DNA of 64,000 bases, from the NCBI GenBank assembly GCA_002682825.1, contig NOKP01000001.1, positions 3,289,296 through 3,353,295 of the forward strand. The letters run 5' to 3'. Positions 24,047 through 35,554 of this stretch are shown piece by piece. A program made the position numbers and the translations under genes. Below the pieces are notes generated by a model, which did no database searches, was not told where the DNA came from, and saw nothing but the letters and a program-made list of their open reading frames with translations. The stretch comes from Neonectria sp. B-13 (Eukaryota > Ascomycota > Sordariomycetes > Hypocreales > Nectriaceae). How positions within the stretch are numbered: the first letter of the stretch is position 1; each line of letters begins with the position of its first letter.

Positions 24047-25810
24047 TCATGCCACCTCGGTTTCCTGATGAGCTCCCCCGAAATCCCATAGCTTGACCAA
24101 GAGACTGTCTTGCTCGGGCTCACCCTCATCATGCGGCATGAACACCTTCTTGGGAATATGGAACTCAACCACAGGAGCTTTCTTAACATCCTTTAATACT
24201 TCTGCCTCAAGGAGCTAGTCAACCTGTTAGTAAAGTCATAGTAGTACCAGATGGGCATACGTACAGTGGCATATGAGTGATCGAGGAAGTCTTCGATGTT
24301 GTAGGAAACCTTTGTGAACTGCTCAGAGATGATCTTCGAGATGGTGGCGACGTTGGGATGGTAGTGGGATTGAAGCTGCACAAGCTCCCAGAGGCAGCTC
24401 TCAATGGCTTGGGTCTCCATGGGATCTGACTCCTCTGGTAAGAATGGGTCCTCGGCACCATGCTCGTTGATGTGCTTCCTGATTTCGGGGTCTCGGCTCT
24501 CTCGGTGGATCATGAACGTGCAAGACGGGTGGCGTTTAAGGAGGTTGTAGATCCAGGGTGTCACGAAAACGATGGCGCCAGGGGGCGCATTCAATGCTAG
24601 CCGAGAAAGCCGTTTGATGAAACTGGCGACGAGCGCGGCGGGAAGATGGGTCGACCCGAGGAACGTATCCAAAAGACGGAAGAAACGGGACCGATGCTTG
24701 GAGTGAAGAATGTCGCGGTCAAGCAGCGAGTAGAGTTTGGAGTAGAAAGATGGATAATCCAGGTTGCGCTCCTGCATCAGGTAGAAGACACCCGAGAGTG
24801 CCAGCAGGGACATCGAGCCACCAGCGTCGTATGAGTTTGTCAGAAAGTCGGAAAGTAACTCGGGCTTGATGAACCACGGCGCAATCACTGTCGTGACGAT
24901 GTCGAGAAGTTGCTTTCGCTGCTCCTTTCCGTCGACAATGGTCATCAAGGCGAGCCAGGCGTCCTGGCCCTGCTTCTTGTGCTGGTTGACGTTGCGGAGG
25001 GAATGCGTCTTCTTCTTGGGGCGCGGAACATAGAAATCCTGAAGCTCTTCCGCAGACACGGGCACGCCGTCCAAGGCAGATAGCAGAGAGAAGACTCGGT
25101 CGAATAAGCCGCCAGGCACCTTGTCCTCAGACAGGCTTTCCACCGCGTACCTGGTTTATGGTTAGACTCGGATCCAGAGAAACGTTTGATAGGACCACTC
25201 ACTTGATGGAGTTGAAGGTGTAATATCGGATGTCGTCGTACTGCTCCGCATACTCCTCAACGTATGCAGCCACAACGTCCTCGTTGTCGGCAAGAAATAT
25301 GGCTGACACAATATCCCGGATAAAGGCTCTGGGAAAGGTGTACTCGTCCTTGTCGTAGAGGAACTCCCCCTCGGCCTTGAGGGTCCTCATGCACAGCGTC
25401 AAGGCAGTGAGTGCCAAGTCTTCGTCGCCGAGAATGGTGAGCAGCTTGGCTTTGTACTCGCCAAATTGCTCCTTGAGCCAACCAACAACCACCAAGTCCT
25501 TCTCAGAAAGGCTCTTCTTGGAGATGAGAGCCCCCTGCGCGAGCAATCGCACAAAAATTCGGCAAAGTGCTACCGCTGCTAACATGCCCTCCGGGTTGCC
25601 GCTGCGAAACTCATCCATGGTGCTTAGCAACACAGTAATGTCGTTGTAGTTCTTCCTCGACTCCAGAATACCCTGCTCCATCAACAAAATCTTGGCGTTA
25701 AAATCCTCAGACTCATCGCTGCCGCTGGATGACCTGCGGCGCTTGGTAGGCTTCTCATTAGCTGAAGGCCGCTTGCGCTTGGAGCGCTCGCCAGAAGCAG
25801 CTGCCGGCAT
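24047..25810 (-). CDS. NOC4: Nucleolar complex protein 4 (CBF/Mak21 family)
   Basis: Three exons (25810-25203, 25150-24265, 24214-24047) encode 553 residues. Noc4 pairs with Nop14 and is needed for assembly and export of the small ribosomal subunit. A lysine/arginine-rich N-terminus (KRKRPSANEKPTKRRR) looks like a nucleolar import signal. The rest is all-helical, and the CBF/Mak21 domain covers about 330-490 (LALSGVFYLMQERNLDYP, HRSRFFRLLDTFLGS, FVTPWIYNLLKRHP). The last exon restores the SYAT-LLEAEVLKD continuation expected at the C-terminus. The second intron (50 nt) has donor GTACGT and acceptor GACTAG. It is head to head with ATP4. Confidence 0.92.
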
Positions 25811-26229
25811 GTTGTGAGAGGGTTTGTGGTGTAAACAGCGACAGATCAGAATTCAGAGACCGTGAGTCTTTCCGTCTTGAGAACACAAGAACCGGCTGGT
25901 TTCCAGACACACAGGAATCTGGTGGTGAATGTCTGAGGTAAGTCAGGTGTAAGTCGGTTCAAGAAGTGAAAACCATGAAATTCTCTACAGGCTGGGCAGG
26001 TTGAAATTTCGGACCAATCAGGCATCGCGTGGCGCCAAGGCGTCCAGCTGCGACGACGGCAAAATCCCGGCGAGCCAGATTTCCTCCCCTCCGGTGCAGC
26101 TGCGCAATTTACAGGTCACGTGTATTGGATTGTTGCCGAGCTAGCGCGATAAAACCTCATCCTGTATTCCCAGCTTCCGAGCAACGACAAGCCCACGCCC
26201 ACGATACCCCCATCACAATCCATCTCACA
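25811..26229. promoter_or_regulatory. Shared upstream region of NOC4 and ATP4
   Basis: This 419-bp region contains a CCAAT box at 26014-26018, about 215 bp upstream of ATP4. HAP-complex binding at CCAAT is a known way fungi regulate respiratory genes; use of this site here is an inference. Confidence 0.5.
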
Positions 26230-27137
26230 ATGGCGTCTCGCTTGGCCCGAAGCGCCGTCGGTACGTCTGAGCCTCGAATCCGAGCCAATTCGAAGTCAAT
26301 TGGCGCGACGCTGACCCTCTAGCAGGCGCTTCCCTCCTCCGACCTTCCCTCGCCCTCCGAGCCGCCCCTGGCATCTCCGCCGCCGCCGTTCGATACACGA
26401 GCAACGTCCCCGCCGAGAAGCCCGAGCAGAAGGCCCAGAGCATCATCGATGCGATCCCCGGAAACAGCATCCTCAGCAAGAGCGCCATCCTCAGCAGCGC
26501 TGCCGGCCTCAGCATCTATGCCCTCAGCAACGAGTACTACGTCATGAACGAGGAGACCATCATCGCCTTCTGCCTGCTCTCCGTCTGGGGCGGTCTTATC
26601 AAGTACGGTGGCCCTGCCTACAAGGAGTGGGCCGAGTCCCAGAACGACAAGATCAAGAACATCCTCAACAGCGCTCGCGCCGATCACACCGAGGCTGTCA
26701 AGGTTCGCATTGAGGACGTGAAGCAGATGGGCAGCGTCGTCGAGGTCACCCGCACCCTGTTCGAGGTTTCCAAGGTAAATGCGCGATGCAATTGGACGTG
26801 TTTAGGATGATGCTGATGGACATCCCCAGGAAACCGCCAAGCTCGAGGCCCAGGCCTTTGAGCTCGAGCAGAAGACCGCTCTGGCCGCCGAGGCCAAGAC
26901 CGTTCTTGACTCGTGGGTCCGATACGAGGGCCAGGTCAAGCAGCGACAGCAGAAGGAGTTGGCTGAGTCCATCATTGCCAAGGTCCAGAAGGAGCTCGAG
27001 AACCCCAAGGTTCTCCAGCAGATCCTCCAGCAGAGCGTGGCTGACGTTGAGAGTATGTGATTCCGACGAGCTTGGACCCCCTACGTTCTAATTACTAACC
27101 GCTGTCTACAGAGATCGTCGCCTCCAAGGCCCAATAG
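26230..27137 (+). CDS. ATP4: Mitochondrial F1Fo ATP synthase subunit b
   Basis: Four exons (26230-26260, 26326-26774, 26830-27052, 27112-27137) encode 242 residues. The first 40 or so residues are rich in Arg, Ala and Ser without acids, a mitochondrial presequence. A hydrophobic hairpin follows (ILSSAAGLSIYALSNEYY, then ETIIAFCLLSVWGGLIKYG), then a long charged helix that forms the peripheral stalk. The C-terminus is KIVASKAQ. The first exon carries only ten codons and a third of the next. The first acceptor is a tandem TAG-CAG; using the proximal AG would add one alanine in the presequence. Length and hydrophobic pattern match Atp4 of other fungi. Confidence 0.94.
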
Positions 27138-27792
27138 ATTACCTCCCACCGCTAGAGTCGCGATGAACGGATTCCACGGATTCCCTTTGTACCCATTCTG
27201 TGTCATAACAACACCTGTGCATTAGCCGAATCAATCAAGACCCTAGTTCCTGCATTTGGACAACTATCTTTCATCGTGACGTGCTCCGAGTTGAGGCTAA
27301 TGATCTTGTTATTTCGGGCCTTCGGAGCTATAAAATGCCCCTCGGGAAAGACCGGGATCTCCGATATCGCCGTCCCCCCTTGGCAACGCCCAAAACATCA
27401 AATGGCTCGCAATCTTAAGCAGGCAATAGTGCATTGTCATCTATTTCGTTACTTTGGCTACCTATCTACATATGCTAGCTACTAGGCTTTCAGTCAGGTC
27501 GCCTATGTTACCATCGATGTCTAATTGAAGTACCCCAAATACGTGAGATGGATTGAATTCTAATAAGAAAGTATGACAGTCGGTCGATATGAACAACGGC
27601 GTTCGGACAAATAATACAGCAATGAACCCCAACGCCAAGCCAGAGTGCGATTGCTCCACGGCTGGGATATTCCAACTCCCAAGACCACCTCCCTCGACGA
27701 TAACGACAGAACCATAGTTACATACAAAGAAAATTAAGTGACCCATCGAGGATATCGACAGTCATAGCAGCATTAAACGAGACTTCTCAGCC
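27138..27792. other. Convergent 3' flanks of ATP4 and SRC1
   Basis: This 655-bp spacer lies between two converging stop codons. It is moderately AT-rich with no recognisable feature. Confidence 0.45.
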
Positions 27793-29913
27793 TTAGAAAA
27801 TTGGCCTTGCCTCCTCCCACTTCTTGGCTTCCGGTGTGGGCTCCGGGGTCTCCGTCTTCACGTCGGGACCAAATGAAGCTCTTCCGCTCCGGCGTCTCCT
27901 GGCTCCCTCGCCAGCGACGGGGCCGATCCACTCCCAGGCGCGGCCGACTTCGCCACTCCGACCTTCTCGTTGACTTGTGCGGACATTACTATTCTGCTCC
28001 ACAACGGCCCGGACCCTCTGCCAGATCCGCTCTCGCTCGGACAGAGAGTGTATGGCTCGTAGGACATCGTCCCGGAGGTTTGGCAGGAACAACCATGGGT
28101 CATCGATGTCCTCTGCACCCAGCTCCTTTTGGTTGGCCAGTCTCCCCAAGACTAGGTCAACTAGAGCTGGGATTTGGGCCGAGGTAGCCACATGCTTGCG
28201 GTACCGAGCGCGCATGTAGAAAACGGCTAGGATAGAGGAAATCAGAAGTCCAATTGCGAATCGATATCTTGCCAGGCTGAGTCGGAGGGAGCGCTTGAAC
28301 GCGCAGGCGAGCGGAAGGCGAGCGAGAGACGTCGACGATAGCCTTCGGTTTGGAATGGTGGGGGAACCGGACGGTCTGTAGGGTCAACAAAGGATCTGGT
28401 TAGTTGGTTGGTCAGAAACGGTTGAAGTAATGATGAAGCAATGTTGAGTGTGGCGAAAATGAGACAGGATAGTAACTTACGGTTGGGTCTGGACCTCTTC
28501 GACTTCGACCTCCTCTCTGGCGGTGACCTCCCCAAGGGCGGCCGCCCAGAGCTCATCAAACTCTTCGCTGTTCAGTCTCTTGGAGCGCTTCCTGCTGACA
28601 GTTGCCTTGAGTTCTTCCTCTTGCATTGCTGGAGACTCCTCCTGGAGACCCTCCTCATTCACCAACTCTCCGCATTCGAACTTGGCTCGGCGGTCTCTGA
28701 GCTCCTCAATGGCCTTGTCAGCGACAGCCTGGACTCGGCGCGCCTTCTCACCATCGGGCTCGCACGAGGGTCGGAGAGGAACCAGCCCGCCGAGGGACAG
28801 AGGGTGTGGCTCGAGAACAAAGTCGGGCTCACATCGGACAGTGAAGTCTTCATAACAGTAGGCGTGAAGAGGACAGTCTTCACACTGAGGCTCAATAAAG
28901 GGCACAAGAGCGTCAGGAACCGGAACGTCCGCTGGGATGATTGCCTTGGCCGGTCGTCCAAGCCCGCAGTAACCAACAGCAATCTTCTCCTGCCTGTACC
29001 AGGCCCCATAGGCTCCGAGTAGAGACAGGAACAGAACAAAGAAAGGCGCCTTGAAGCTGCTCTTGCGTGCAACCGGTCCAGCAGGTTTGCGAGGCTCAAC
29101 CGAAGTTTCTCCTCTGCTGGCCGCCTCCTCCAGCTCTAATTGCGCGTCGGGAGTAAACTCCTCGCCCGGCTCAAGGGCTTCGAAATCGATCTCGGGCGTT
29201 CGGCGACGCGGCTTTGGGGTCTCGAAATCATCGGTATAGCCATCTGTTCGACGTCTCGAAGTAGACTTGACACTCTTGATGGGCTCGTTGTCTGTTGTTC
29301 GTCGGCGGTTCGTCGGCGTCTTTGTCTGAGGTGGGGAGCTCCCGCTCTGGAAAGGGTTGTCATAGGTGAAAACGCTTTCCTCGCCCACTGAAGTAGAAGT
29401 ATAGTCTTCCTCTGGCTCCGCCTTGATTTGCGGAGTGACGGTTCTGCGACTGCGACGGGTTGATTTGGGAGCCTCGTAGTCAAGTACGTCATCGTCATCG
29501 GCGTGCGATAGGCCCCTGCTCACAGATCGAGAGGCGCGCTTCGAAGTGCTCCTGCGAGCCGGGGTGACTGCCTCGGTCTCCTCAACCTTGATGCGTCCCG
29601 AAGCCTTGCGCGGGGATCTGGATCGTCGTGCTGATGGTGGCGGTGGGAGAAGGTCGTGGTCGTCCCAGGTGCCCGTGTCTTCGGCACTACCGGCATTCAC
29701 AATGCCCATGCTGGATCGCTTGGCCTTTGCCCTCTGGGCTCGGAGCTTAGGAGCCTGCGATAGAACATGTTCGGTGACCAGTTCGACCAGCTGGCCCTTC
29801 TTCGCCGTGGCGGGGTACTCGACGTTGTGGGTGACGAGGATGGATCGTAGGCGTGGCATGGTCACGCCACGTGGGTCAAAGCCCTCCTGGAGGTAGTCTT
29901 CGGCGTCCGCCAT
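27793..29913 (-). CDS. SRC1: Inner nuclear membrane protein Src1/Heh1 (HeH + MSC domains)
   Basis: Two exons (29913-28481 and 28375-27793) give 671 residues. The first 55 or so residues form the HeH/LEM-like helix-extension-helix domain (DYLQEGFDPRGVTMPRLRSI). A basic, serine-rich stretch with many SRR and RRRT clusters (likely nuclear import signal) leads to membrane segment 1 at about 290-308 (FFVLFLSLLGAYGAWY). A lumenal cysteine-bearing loop (CEDCPLHAYCYEDFTVRC) follows, then segment 2 at about 515-533, then a Man1-Src1 C-terminal winged-helix region. The protein tethers chromatin at the nuclear rim and links to pore assembly. The GTAAGT donor joins at TQ-P; the second exon's first 40 residues are poorly conserved in type, so that junction is the weakest part of the model. 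It is head to head with COQ6. Confidence 0.85.
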
Positions 29914-30542
29914 GGTGTTGATCTGGGTTGTAGGCCGGGACGGTTTGTATGTCGAGGGAATGTGAAGGTGGGATGTGAGAGATGGGTTATTCACACTTCA
30001 GACCAGTGGGTGTAAGTAAGCCTTGCAAGTACAGCTGTCAGTCGCACGGCTAGCCACGCGAGGTTTACAGACAGACTCCAGGGCTCTTGAGGCGGCGCCA
30101 CACACGGGAAATAAAATAAAAAAGAAGTTAAAATGCAGCGGAAGACGTGGTGGGGTGATGGTCTCTTGGAATGCGACCGCCTGGGCTGTGGACAGGTGTT
30201 GATGGAAGAACCCTTGACGCAATGATAGCGCCGTTGTCTGTGGCAACTGAGAAAACTGGGTTCTTGGCTCCCTGTCACTTGACCCAACCGTAACCTTGTT
30301 CGTACTTCACTATGGGGCACTCGCACCGCCACATGACGAAGGCATCCATCACGTTTCGCCACAATTCGCCACAATTCGCCACACTTTATTTCATGAGCTG
30401 TCGAACCACTTGGAGGGACGGCAGTCGACGGGCGGCGTTGGAGATCGTCCCACATCATGCGTGCCGCAATTGGTGTTGGTGAACCAAATCTTCAAGACGA
30501 CCTCCGTCATCATTTGAAGCTCGACTCAGACTTTTCTCGACA
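29914..30542. promoter_or_regulatory. Shared upstream region of SRC1 and COQ6
   Basis: This 629-bp region contains three tandem 10-bp units TTCGCCACAA (30355-30384) and a reverse CCAAT (ATTGG) at 30469-30473, about 70 bp upstream of COQ6. Confidence 0.55.
30355..30384 (+). repeat. Three tandem copies of TTCGCCACAA
   Basis: Three 10-bp units (the last ends in C) are placed about 160-190 bp upstream of the COQ6 start codon. The 10-bp period would put identical bases on the same face of the helix. Confidence 0.9.
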
Positions 30543-32055
30543 ATGCTTGCGAGGCGCTCTCTCCTAATCAAGCCCGGCTTTGTCTGCCGGACCTGTGTCC
30601 GCCAGCACCAGTCTCAATTGCGCCGGGCGTACTCCACGTCCAAAGACAACATCTACGATGTCGTCTGTGTAGGCGGAGGCCCAGCGGGGCTGAGTCTGCT
30701 CACAGCTCTCCGTACGATTGGACCCTGTATAGCACCGCGATGCATCTAACACAGACCCAGGAGCCAATCCCGTTACTTCCGGCCTCCGAGTCGCCCTCGT
30801 CGAAGCCCAGGACCTCGCCAAGGTCTCGTCGTTTGCGCTGCCTCCCACTCAGTTTTCCAACCGCTGCAGCTCCCTCACCCCGGCATCGGCCCAATTCCTC
30901 GACACGATAGGAGCATGGAAGCACATGAAGCGGGAGCGCATCCAGGACTACCAGGAGATGCAGGTCTGGGACGGCCTGACGGACGCCCGCATCGAGTTCG
31001 ACTGGCAGCCCGGCTCCGGCGCGGCCAAGACGCTTGCATACATGATTGAGAACCTGAACCTGACCTCGGGCCTTCTCAAGAGACTCGAGGAGCTGGGCGG
31101 TGTGGATATTTTCGACAAGACCAAGGTGCAGAAGATTGATCTCGGAGAGGAAACGGAGGAGCTAGACCTCAGCGAGTGGCCCATTGTCGAGCTCTCTGGG
31201 GGTCAGTCCCTCGCAGCACGCCTCCTCGTCGGCGCAGACGGAGCCAACAGCCCTGTGCGGGCATTCTCCGGCATTGGAAGCCGTGGCTGGGACTACGGCC
31301 GACACGGTGTCGTGGCCAGTCTGCAACTCGAAGGCGACGGCTGGGGAGGCGAGTACAACAAGATCGCCTACCAACGATTCCTGCCCACCGGTCCAGTGGC
31401 CATGCTTCCCTTGCCGGGCAACAACGCCTCGTTGGTGTGGTCTACTACGCCTGAGAAAGCCGCACTCTTAAAGAGCCTGTCCCCCAAGGACTTCATCGCC
31501 ATGGTCAACGCCGCGTTCCGCCTGAGCCCCGTTGATATCGGCTACCTGCACAGCATTACCGAAGGCCAGGAGGAGGAGCTCTCGTGGCGCGCCCAGCACA
31601 CGTCGATCAATGCCGAGACGATCCCCCAGGCCGTTGTTGGCGTCCAGGAGGGCACTGTTGCATCGTTCCCTCTAAAGCTGCGTCACGCAGACACCTACAT
31701 TGGCGAGCGCGTTGCCCTCGTCGGTGACGCCGCCCACACTATCCACCCACTTGCCGGTCAGGGTCTGAACCAAGGCCAAGGCGATGTCCAGAGCCTGGCC
31801 AAGACCATTGAGTATGCCGTTTCCCACGGTCAGGACATCGGCACGACGCTGTCGTTAGAGTCGTACAGCAGCGAGCGGTATGCCGCGAACCATGTCATCC
31901 TCGGAGTATGTGACAAGCTACACAAGCTGTATGCGGTTGAGAGCGGGCCTCTAGTTCCTCTCCGGTCGATTGGACTTAGGGCAGTCAACGCCCTTGGACC
32001 TTTGAAGAACTTCTTCATGGAGCAGGCCTCTGCCAATGGCTCTAAGCTGTTATAG
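30543..32055 (+). CDS. COQ6: Ubiquinone biosynthesis monooxygenase Coq6
   Basis: Two exons (30543-30711 and 30761-32055) encode 487 residues. Coq6 is the FAD-dependent hydroxylase that adds the C5 hydroxyl of the coenzyme Q ring on the matrix side of the inner mitochondrial membrane. The N-terminus is an arginine-rich presequence. The FAD-binding dinucleotide fold DVVCVGGGPAGL lies at about 39-50. The second FAD motif reads VGDAAHTIHPLAGQGLNQG near the C-terminal third, the UbiH/Coq6 signature. The 49-nt intron has a CTAAC branch; a second in-frame acceptor six bases upstream would replace R57 with three residues, and I chose the one giving ALRANPVTSGLRV as expected for the family. Its stop codon is 238 bp from the convergent NUO49 stop. 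Confidence 0.94.
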
Positions 32056-32293
32056 AAACCCCCGTGCACCTCTACTTTGTAAAACATGTAAATAATCACT
32101 GAGCGATCTGACAGCCGAAAAGTTGGGACAGTTTCTTCATTGCTACTTCACAGCACGCACGCGCACGTCACCTCTGCATAGCCTCTCGCTTGAGCACACG
32201 ACATTTGTGGGAGTATTTACCGTGGTCCCCCTAGTCAGCTATGATTACAAACAAAGGAAACCCAATCTAAACTTCATTGTTTTCCACATCTCT

Positions 32294-33821
32294 TTATCGA
32301 TCGACCTCGCCTGGATGTAATGTTAGTGGTTGCTTCTAGGAAAAACGAGGAGAATAAATTTGACGTACCGAACACCAGATCCATAGTACCGATAACCGCC
32401 ACAGCATCAGCGAGCAAGTGACCCTTGGAGACGTGGTCAAAGCCGCCCAAGTGGGCAAAGCCGGGGGCTCGGATGTGGCATCGGTATGGTCGCTCGCTGC
32501 CGTCGCTGACGACGTAGACACCCATCTCGCCCTTGGGGGCCTCGATGGCGGAGTAGGTCTCACCGGGGGGGACGGCGTAACCCTTGGTGTAGAGAAGGAA
32601 GTGGTGGATGAGGGCCTCCATGTTCTCCTTCATGGCAGCGCGAGGGGGAGGGGAGACCTTGTAGTCCTCCACGCGGACGGGGCCACCGGGCATCTTGTTA
32701 AGACACTGGTGAATGATGCGGAGGGACTGTCGGAACTCCTCCATTCGGCAGAGGTATCGGTCGTAGCAGTCGCCGTTGGTACCAACGGGAACATCGAACT
32801 CGACCTGATCGTAGGCGTCGTAGGGCTGGCTCTTTCGGATATCCCAGGGCACACCGGAACCTCGGAGCATAACACCGGTGAAGGAGAGGTTGAGGGCCTC
32901 GGTAGCGGGCACAACACCAACACCCCTCAATCGCTCAATCCAGATACGGTTGTCAGTCAACATCTCCTCGGTCTCGTCGATACGATCGCCGAACTGAGTA
33001 GCCCACTGGTAGATGTCGTCAAGGAGGCCAACGGGGATATCCTGGTGAACGCCACCGGGACGGACGTAGGCAGCGTGGAGACGGGCACCGGAAACTCGCT
33101 CGTAGAATTCCTACCAAAAACCGTCAGCTCAAGTAATCAGCCAATTTTTTCGGCCAAGATAACCTACCATGAGCTTCTCTCGCTCCTCGAAACCCCACAG
33201 GAAAGGTGTCAAGGCACCGACATCCATGGCGTGAGAAAGGACGGACATCAGATGGTTCAGAACACGGGTAAGCTCGCCGAACAAAGTGCGGATGAACTTG
33301 GCACGCTGGGGAATCTCAACGTTGAGGAGCTTCTCAACGGCGAGGGAGAAGCATTGCTCGTTGGTCATCATGGAGACGTAGTCGAGTCGGTCAAAGTAGG
33401 GCAGGGCCTGGATGTAGGTCTTGTACTCGATCAGCTTCTCGGTGCCTCGATGCAGCAGACCGACATGGGGATCGGCTCGAACGATCTCCTCGCCGCTGAG
33501 CTCGAGAATCAAGCGCAACACGCCGTGGGCAGCGGGATGCTGGGGACCGAAGTTGACGGTGTAGTGTCGGACCTTGCGGTCCTCGACCGAGTTCTCGCGC
33601 GACTTTTTGGCGGTGCCGGGGACGGGGTTGCCGAGGCCGTAAATGTCGCTGGTGTGAGGATTAGAAAAGTCCTCGTCGACAGGGACCAGACGGGTGCCCA
33701 TGTGCTCGGGATTCGCATATCGTCGTAGGCAGGTGGTCGAAAAAGGGCGAGCGGCGAGGGTCGCAGGTCGCATACACAAATGCCGGGCGCCTCGGCCAGC
33801 GAGCCTGTGGAGAGCGACCAT
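32294..33821 (-). CDS. nuo-49: NADH:ubiquinone oxidoreductase 49-kDa subunit (complex I)
   Basis: Three exons (33821-33168, 33110-32369, 32310-32294) encode 470 residues. This core subunit of the peripheral arm lines the quinone-binding cavity (bovine NDUFS2, bacterial NuoD). The first 40 or so residues form a presequence with RRYA after a ST-rich stretch. Conserved motifs include [39 protein letters not shown] and RPGGVHQD. The tiny last exon carries only GEVDR and the stop; it is needed because the family ends in that sequence, and it removes a 32-codon read-through into the intron. The start at 33821 follows an in-frame but non-ATG upstream stretch. Presence of complex I excludes Saccharomyces-like yeasts. 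Confidence 0.96.
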
Positions 33822-34786
33822 TGTGTCGGTGTCGGAGCAGAGAGGAGAGGAGGCCGGAACCGGGAAGCGGGACGAGATGAAGAGAGTCTCCCAGAAGGGC
33901 CTCTGGCTCGAGGTCAATGGCTGGTTGATGGAGGGGAATTCGAAGACGCCGTCGTGGTTGTGCCCGTCATCTCCAGCCGTCCGGGATCGATGTGAATCCT
34001 GGAGCTTTACTGCTGGCGTGGTGGGCGCGGACTATTGTTGTTGCGGGGTGGTGGCCAATCACGCACCAACCATTACTCGTCTGCTTCTGTACAAATTACC
34101 CGAGGGCGGCTGTCACTTTTTGAGTGGCACGTCAGTTGATGCTTCTAAATCAGTGAAGGATAAGGAAAGAAGGACAGCCACGGGCAAAATCCAACATTTT
34201 CAAGTGCCAATTGGAAACTTAGACGCAATCTGGACTAAATTCAGTTGCGATTGATGTCTTATCTCTTCAAGCCATTGAATTGGACTTTTGGGAGTGCATT
34301 GGCAGTCGGTACATTTGGCTTACCTTAATACTTTGGCTGGCTTGTGTTGTAGTCTAATAGGCCTGGGTGGTGAGCATCATCGATACCCAGCGTGATACTG
34401 AACTGCACTCTTACAAGGCAGCAACACCTCAATGACAAGATCGTTATTACTTCCTGCCTTTACTCATAACTTCCCACTTTCACCTGCCTAAGTGCTCTGC
34501 AGTCATGAAAACCCGGCTGGCTGTTCCTGCCATCTACGAGAAGGCGCCTCGACCTCCTTCTCGGTCTTCACGAGAACTTCCACCATAAAAAGGCATCATT
34601 CTCTCTGCTTCATCTTTGATCTCCTCCCAAGCACAACCATACTCAAATCTCTCTTTGACTCATTTCCCCCAATTCCATTACAGACGTTATCCCAGCAGTT
34701 CGTTTACACCGGACCATCTTCTAGTCACCTCGTTTCCTCCCTCAACCACCAAAAGACACTTGCTCAACTCGGAAACGCCCGTCAAA
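33822..34786. promoter_or_regulatory. Shared upstream region of NUO49 and the small membrane protein gene
   Basis: This 965-bp region has a CCAAT box at 34055-34059, about 235 bp upstream of NUO49. The right end (34600-34786) is rich in C and T, as expected just before a plus-strand start. No other gene is visible. Confidence 0.45.
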
Positions 34787-35298
34787 ATGGGATTGTTTGC
34801 CAGCATTCCAGTTGACGATTCGGCCTCCCCAAGGTAACCCTCTGCAACTATCCAAAATATACAAGACTCATATTGCTCAGGATCCGGAGCCTAACCAACG
34901 ACGTGGAAATGCGCCCGACAAATGATTCCCCAAGTCTCACGGCGCTCCATCGAAGAGCTGTCCGGTGGAGTTACAGCCTATATGCCATTGCAGTTATTTC
35001 GGGTCTCGGAAGCATGGCCTCTGCGATCTTGCTTGTAGTAAAAGTTCGTGCAGCAAACGTGGAGAGCCTACTTCCCGTCATTTCGTTGTGGTTTGGGATC
35101 GTGCTATCACTATATTCTGGAGCGGTTTCAAACCGACTCAAGGCCCTCGATAAGAGGCTCCAGACCCGGGAAGCGTCGATACAACTAGATGGAGAAGGCG
35201 GCGTTGCAGATGGCGAGCTCTCGGAGATTGTTCAGGGCTTTCATACACGATTCAGGAAGGCATTTAGGCCCTGGAGAAACCAACAAGAAGATTGGTAG
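34787..35298 (+). CDS. Small two-helix membrane protein, unknown function
   Basis: Two exons (34787-34833 and 34881-35298) encode 154 residues. The ATG lies in context CAAAATGG. The 47-nt intron has a GTAACC donor and a CTCAG acceptor. The protein has a short polar N-terminus and a membrane helix at about 48-70 (YAIAVISGLGSMASAILLVV). After a short loop a second helix lies at about 79-99 (LLPVISLWFGIVLSLYSG). A charged amphipathic tail follows, likely helical, with KALDKRLQ and FRKAFRPWRNQ. No cysteine or catalytic pattern is seen and I do not recognise the family. Both termini should face the same side. It is divergent from NUO49, but nothing in the sequence links it to mitochondria. Confidence 0.75.
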
Positions 35299-35554
35299 AA
35301 CGAGGATGGAGAACGATTGAGGGAACGGAATATGCTCTAAAGAAGGTGCTTTCTGATACCTTACCTGCCCTTACATAAACTACTTACTCTTGTCATTCTT
35401 GCGAACAAAGCGGGAAAGCTAGCGTCGTCTTTGCCTTCATTTGGAGGAACAACTGCGATTCGACATCATGAATAACGAAGTTTTATTCGAGCACACTATA
35501 GATAAAATTCATGACTCCCAGCCGAAGCAGCATCTTTTTCGTCTTACTGACTTG

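Noticed and set aside
32418..33728. 436-codon open frame on the plus strand
   Set aside because: It is antisense to the complex I 49-kDa gene and spans its introns; the minus-strand protein is unmistakable.
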